Shown here: positions 5,581 to 7,837 of the stretch, one piece after another
Layout of the letters: each line of letters begins with the position of its first letter
Position numbering within the stretch: position 1 is the stretch's first letter
Assembly: GCA_030152505.1 (NCBI GenBank)
Contig: JASLJO010000128.1
Span: forward strand, 1 to 7,837
Length of the DNA stretch: 7,837 nucleotides
Reading direction: 5' to 3'
DNA from: Solirubrobacterales bacterium
GTDB lineage: Bacteria; Actinomycetota; Thermoleophilia; Solirubrobacterales; 70-9
The notes under the pieces: model-generated
Seen by the model: only the letters and a program-made list of their open reading frames with translations
What the model was told of the DNA's origin: nothing
Databases searched by the model: none
Made by a program: the position numbers and the translations under genes

Positions 5581-5900
5581 CGACGTCGTCCCGAGGGGCG
5601 GCGGCCGCGCGCCTCGAGCTTCGACTGCGAGGATTGCGAGGCTGGCACCTTCTTCACCTCGCGCAGGTCGGGCACGAGCAGTTCTTCGGCGCAGCGCCGG
5701 TGCCAGTGGTGGTGTTCGGTTCCGCCCAGCCTCAGTACGTATTGGACGACCGTGTGCTCGCTGCCGATCGGGATGTCTCCGTGGCAGCCGGGGCAGCGGT
5801 AGAGCTTCTGGCCGAAGCTGCGGATCAGCCAGACCTCGTTGCCTTCGTCGTCGTAGCCCCGCAGGCTCCAGCGCTTGCTGGGCAGCCCGCCGCCGCTCAT
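5577..5900 (-). CDS. Small CxxC/HxxC zinc-finger-type protein, unknown function
   Basis: This 107-residue soluble protein centres on a likely zinc site, Cys36-Pro-Gly-Cys39 and His67-Arg-Arg-Cys70. His49 and a His63-His64-His65 run are additional possible ligands. The N-terminal part has WSLRGYDDEGNEVW, which reads as a short beta-hairpin. The C-terminal tail is strongly basic (ARGRRPSGRRR) and could touch nucleic acid or acidic lipid. Similar YRCPGC...HWH..C proteins occur in actinobacteria as uncharacterised small proteins, according to memory. It overlaps its neighbours by 4 bp on both sides (ATGA and GTGA), in the middle of a membrane-protein cluster. An accessory or regulatory subunit of that cluster is a reasonable guess. 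No enzymatic motif is visible. Confidence 0.8.
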   Translation of the reverse strand: MSGGGLPSKRWSLRGYDDEGNEVWLIRSFGQKLYRCPGCHGDIPIGSEHTVVQYVLRLGGTEHHHWHRRCAEELLVPDLREVKKVPASQSSQSKLEARGRRPSGRRR

Positions 5901-6280
5901 CGCTTCGAGAGCCAGGCGAAGCCGGCCGCCATCGCCACGTTGGCGACCCCGGCGAGGCGCAGGCCGAGCCTGGCGCCGGGACGGTTGAGCGCGGGAGACT
6001 CAGCCCAGAGGGCGTCGGTGGCGATCTCGGTGCCGCGCAGCCAGGCCAGCGCCCACCAGTCGCGCTGTTCTCCGCGACGCTCAGCGAGCGCGTGGGCGGC
6101 GGCGAAGGTGAGCCAGATCGGCCCGCAGCGGCGGAACAGGTGCGTTGCGTCGGGTGAGGGCTCGTCGTGTCCCAGTACCCGCAGGGTCGCCTGCGGCGCC
6201 GCGATCGCCGCCGATCCGAGCAGCAGATCGAAGGCGATCATGTTGCGGTTGGTGATGCGGAGCGCCTGCTCGAGGGTCAT
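5897..6280 (-). CDS. Small multi-pass membrane protein, unknown function
   Basis: From the ATG at 6280 this is a 127-residue protein with three to four hydrophobic helices: MIAFDLLLGSAAIAA near 14-28, GPIWLTFAAAHALA near 53-66, and a final GLRLAGVANVAMAAGFAWL segment. Between them lie HLFRRCG and DWWALAWLRGTEIATDALW, whose polar residues (Arg, Glu, Asp) could be buried functional groups. I do not recognise a named domain. A second ATG at 6292 would add four residues, but a GGGAG SD lies 5 nt before the 6280 ATG and inside the longer form, so 6280 is preferred. It is the first gene of the overlapping five-gene cluster and is divergent from the RpiR gene across only 60 bp. Its stop shares ATGA with the next start. 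Confidence 0.75.
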   Translation of the reverse strand: MTLEQALRITNRNMIAFDLLLGSAAIAAPQATLRVLGHDEPSPDATHLFRRCGPIWLTFAAAHALAERRGEQRDWWALAWLRGTEIATDALWAESPALNRPGARLGLRLAGVANVAMAAGFAWLSKR

Positions 6281-6340
6281 TTCGACTCCCATCCAACCAG
6301 ATCGGAAGGGAAAGCATGCGGACCGGCGAAATGGACGGCC
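6281..6340. promoter_or_regulatory. Divergent intergenic region between the membrane cluster and the RpiR gene
   Basis: Sixty bases separate two divergent start codons and must hold the promoters of both units unless these lie inside the flanking genes. It contains the minus-strand SD GGGAG (6286-6290) and a GCATGC palindrome (6314-6319). One arm of a 7-bp inverted repeat lies within it, CATTTCG at 6278-6284 against CGAAATG at 6327-6333. RpiR-family regulators often bind inverted repeats near their own gene, so this is the natural place for an operator. No clear -10 or -35 boxes are visible. Confidence 0.35.
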
Positions 6341-7198
6341 GTGACCAAGACCGCAACGAAATCACCTCAACTCAAGAGCCTTTCCGAGTACATCCAGGAG
6401 CGCTTCGACGAGTTCTCGCGCTCGCAGAAAGACGTCGCCCGCTACATCGTCGACCATCTCGACGAGGCAGCCTTCCTCACTGCCGAGGAGCTGGCCAGGA
6501 GAGCGAGCACCTCGTCATCGACGGTGGTGCGCTTCTCCCAGGCCCTCGGCTTCGAGGGCTATCCCGAGCTTCAGCAGGCGGCGATCGAGGAGTATCGCAG
6601 CGCAACCGTCTCCGGCAGCGGTCCCAGTGCCGGTGGCGCCGCGCTCTTCTCCTTCGATCACTCCGAGCTCGAGGGCTCACTCAGCGCCGACTACTCGAAC
6701 CTGGAGGAAACCGCGCGCAACCTCACCCGCGAGCAGGTCGACGGCGCCGTTGCGGCGCTCGCCGAGGCACAGCGGGTGGTGATCGTCGGCGTCGACCAGA
6801 TGGCCTTCTTCGCCAGCTACTTCCGTCACATCCTCAGTCTGCTCGACATCCGCGCCGAAATCGTCGCCAGCACCGGTGGAGAGTCGCTCCAGCGCCTCGG
6901 CCGGATCGACGAGGAGACGCTCGTGATCGTGCTCTCCTGTGGCCGCGCCCACCCGCTCCTGTTGCGGGCGATGAAGCTCGCCGTGCACCGGCGCGCCCGT
7001 ACGTTGGCGATCTCCGACGCCTCGATGTCGGAGGTCGGAGAGCATGCCGAACAGACGCTCTACTTCTCATCGAACAGCCCTTCATTCGCTCGCTCCAACA
7101 CGGCGTTGATGGCGCTCGTGCAGGGGCTGGCTCACGGTTTGTATGCCCGCGACGAAGCGGCGCACAAAGACCGCATCCGGGCCTACAAACTTAAGTAA
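6341..7198 (+). CDS. MurR/RpiR-family transcriptional regulator (HTH_6 plus SIS domain)
   Basis: From the GTG at 6341 this is a 285-residue protein, the usual family length. Residues 12-85 form the RpiR N-terminal domain. SQKDVARYIVDHLDEAAFLTAEELA leads into the DNA-binding helix-turn-helix with ASTSSSTVVRFSQALGFEGYPEL (about 55-77). Residues 133-265 are a SIS phosphosugar-binding domain: RVVIVGVDQMAFFASYFRHIL, then ETLVIVLSCGRAHPLLLRAMKLA, then ARTLAISDA. The usual GxGxS loop is GVDQM (150-154), and the SxSGxT loop reads LSCGRA, so the ligand pocket differs from classical members. The product is cytoplasmic and should act as a dimer or tetramer that changes DNA binding with a phosphorylated sugar. 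The frame is open back to 6167, but that extension is antisense to the neighbouring gene. pdxS starts 26 bp downstream. The regulon is unknown. Confidence 0.9.
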   Translation: MTKTATKSPQLKSLSEYIQERFDEFSRSQKDVARYIVDHLDEAAFLTAEELARRASTSSSTVVRFSQALGFEGYPELQQAAIEEYRSATVSGSGPSAGGAALFSFDHSELEGSLSADYSNLEETARNLTREQVDGAVAALAEAQRVVIVGVDQMAFFASYFRHILSLLDIRAEIVASTGGESLQRLGRIDEETLVIVLSCGRAHPLLLRAMKLAVHRRARTLAISDASMSEVGEHAEQTLYFSSNSPSFARSNTALMALVQGLAHGLYARDEAAHKDRIRAYKLK

Positions 7199-7211
7199 GG
7201 CACCGCCCCCG

Positions 7212-7217
7212 TAATAT
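7212..7217 (+). promoter_or_regulatory. Candidate -10 box (TAATAT) for a leaderless pdxS transcript
   Basis: TAATAT is followed by exactly 7 nt and the GTG start of pdxS at 7225, with no SD between. Transcription would start at or beside the GTG. The box lies in the 26-bp gap after the RpiR stop, so pdxS probably has its own promoter. TTAAGT at 7191-7196, at 15-nt spacing, is only a weak -35 candidate. Confidence 0.5.
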
Positions 7218-7224
7218 TGCGTTC

Positions 7225-7722
7225 GTGACCGAGCGCGCGACTTTCAGGGTCAAGACCGGCCTCGCCGAGATGCTCAAGGGCGGGGTGATCATGGACGTGG
7301 TCACGCCCGAGGAGGCGCGGATCGCCGAGGCCGCGGGGGCCTGCGCGGTGATGGCGCTGGAGCGCGTGCCGGCCGACATCCGCCGCGACGGCGGCGTCGC
7401 CCGCATGTCCGATCCAGCCATGATCAAGGGGATCCAGGAGGCGGTGACGATCCCGGTGATGGCCAAGGCGCGGATCGGCCACCTTGCCGAGGCCCAGGTC
7501 CTACAGGCGCTCGAGGTCGACTACATCGACGAGTCGGAGGTCCTGACTCCGGCCGACGAGCGCAACCACATCGACAAGCTCGCTTTCGAGGTTCCCTTCG
7601 TCTGCGGTGCCACCAATCTCGGCGAGGCGCTGCGGCGGATCGGCGAGGGGGCGGCGATGATCCGTTCCAAGGGCGAGGCCGGCACCGGCAACGTGGTCGA
7701 GGCCGTGCGCCACATGCGCTAG
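7225..7722 (+). CDS. pdxS: Pyridoxal 5'-phosphate synthase subunit PdxS, N-terminal 165 codons ending at an in-frame TAG
   Basis: PdxS joins ribose 5-phosphate, glyceraldehyde 3-phosphate and ammonia (from the glutaminase PdxT) to make pyridoxal 5'-phosphate, as a cytoplasmic dodecamer of (beta/alpha)8 barrels. The sequence is close to family consensus: LKGGVIMDVVTPEEARIAE, VMALERVPADIR, GGVARMSDP, MAKARIGH, DYIDESEVLTPADE, PFVCGATNLGEALRR and MIRSKGEAGTGN. Numbering from the GTG gives Asp24, Lys81 and Lys149, the known catalytic residues. Normal length is about 290-300 residues, but a TAG stands at codon 166, just after the HMR of the usual VVEAVRHMR. Beyond it the same frame continues as recognisable PdxS to the window edge. 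A 165-residue product would lack the last barrel strands and their phosphate loops and should be inactive alone. The GTG start fits a leaderless mRNA. Confidence 0.9.
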   Translation: MTERATFRVKTGLAEMLKGGVIMDVVTPEEARIAEAAGACAVMALERVPADIRRDGGVARMSDPAMIKGIQEAVTIPVMAKARIGHLAEAQVLQALEVDYIDESEVLTPADERNHIDKLAFEVPFVCGATNLGEALRRIGEGAAMIRSKGEAGTGNVVEAVRHMR

Positions 7723-7837
7723 ATCACCGACTGCATGATCCAGCTCTCATCCTTGCGCGGCGAGCAGCTCGCCGGCGCCGCCAATCAGCTCCGGGCGCCC
7801 CTGGACGTCGTCCAGGACGTCGCCGAGCGGGGCTGGC
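7723..7837 (+). pseudogene. pdxS: Continuation of pdxS in the same frame after the TAG (3' end outside window)
   Basis: Thirty-eight codons without a stop follow the TAG and align without gaps to the PdxS region after HMR. Matching positions include the first Ile, the Leu of QLSSL, the Leu of EQL, AA, LRAP, V, VAE and G. The conserved core AAK-x-L-x-AP-x-x-x-V-x-x-VAE-x-G is read here as AAN-Q-L-R-AP-L-D-V-V-Q-D-VAE-R-G. Deviations are Asn for the Lys of AAK and Trp for the Lys/Arg of GKLPV or GRLPV. Because the frame is intact, the lesion is a single codon and not a frameshift. An in-frame ATG at 7735 could begin a separate C-terminal fragment, but it has no SD. The rest of the barrel, including the phosphate-binding glycine loops, would lie beyond the window. 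Confidence 0.75.

Noticed and set aside
6167..6340. Upstream extension of the RpiR regulator
   Set aside because: It is antisense to the 127-residue membrane protein gene and Arg-rich. The family length is met from the GTG at 6341.
5442..6344. 300-residue plus-strand open frame opposite three minus-strand genes
   Set aside because: It spans several gene boundaries of the minus cluster and has Arg/Ala/Pro-rich shadow composition.
6316..7194. ATG at 6316 with a good upstream purine run (GGAAGGG) opening a 292-residue frame
   Set aside because: It is in a different frame from the RpiR protein and its product is a low-complexity Arg-rich shadow.
7720..7722. General reassignment of TAG to a sense codon
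   Set aside because: Five other genes in the window end at TAG at natural protein ends, two of them at the boundary with a convergent gene, so TAG is a working stop here. Local readthrough remains possible.
7723..7837. Frameshift rather than a nonsense codon in pdxS
   Set aside because: The sequence after the TAG aligns to PdxS in the same frame without gaps, so no base gain or loss is needed.

Overview
The window looks like chromosomal DNA of a high-GC actinobacterium. GTG starts are common, third codon positions are mostly G/C, and several start codons lack a Shine-Dalgarno (SD) sequence but sit 6-7 nt after a TANNNT box, as in leaderless actinobacterial transcripts. The secreted 258-residue protein, the HxHH membrane protein and the RpiR subtype resemble families I associate from memory with class Thermoleophilia (Solirubrobacterales and relatives). 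That placement is an inference. No RNA gene, insertion sequence, phage gene or CRISPR array is visible.

Layout: (1) 1-208, + strand, the end of a DUF1330-type gene. It converges on (2) a short PhzF-family gene (205-867, -), with the stop codons overlapping by 4 bp. (3) 937-1317, +, a membrane-anchored protein made almost entirely of an 11-residue coiled-coil repeat. It converges, again with a 4-bp overlap, on (4) 1314-2570, -, a membrane GGDEF/HD-GYP protein that has lost nearly all catalytic residues of both domains. (5) 2635-3411, -, a secreted protein of unknown function. (6) 3515-6280, -, a compact five-gene cluster. In transcription order it encodes a small membrane protein, a CxxC/HxxC zinc-type protein, a YciC-like multi-pass protein, a six-helix HxHH membrane protein and a YjbQ-family enzyme. 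The first four genes overlap by 4, 4 and 1 bp, and the fifth follows after 6 bp. (7) 6341-7198, +, an RpiR-type regulator with HTH and SIS domains. (8) 7225 to the window edge, +, pdxS, the synthase subunit of pyridoxal 5'-phosphate synthase, which carries an in-frame TAG at codon 166.

The interrupted pdxS is the most striking point. The first 165 codons are close to family consensus and keep the catalytic Asp24, Lys81 and Lys149. After the TAG the same frame continues for 38 codons and still aligns without gaps to the PdxS family. Sequencing error, a recent nonsense mutation, amber readthrough and a split gene are all open. Five of the eleven other genes here end in TAG at sensible places, which argues against general reassignment of TAG.

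The genes do not form one pathway. The RpiR regulator next to pdxS may link a phosphosugar signal to vitamin B6 synthesis, because PdxS consumes ribose 5-phosphate. The five-gene minus-strand cluster looks like an uncharacterised envelope module. The other genes are ordinary chromosomal neighbours.
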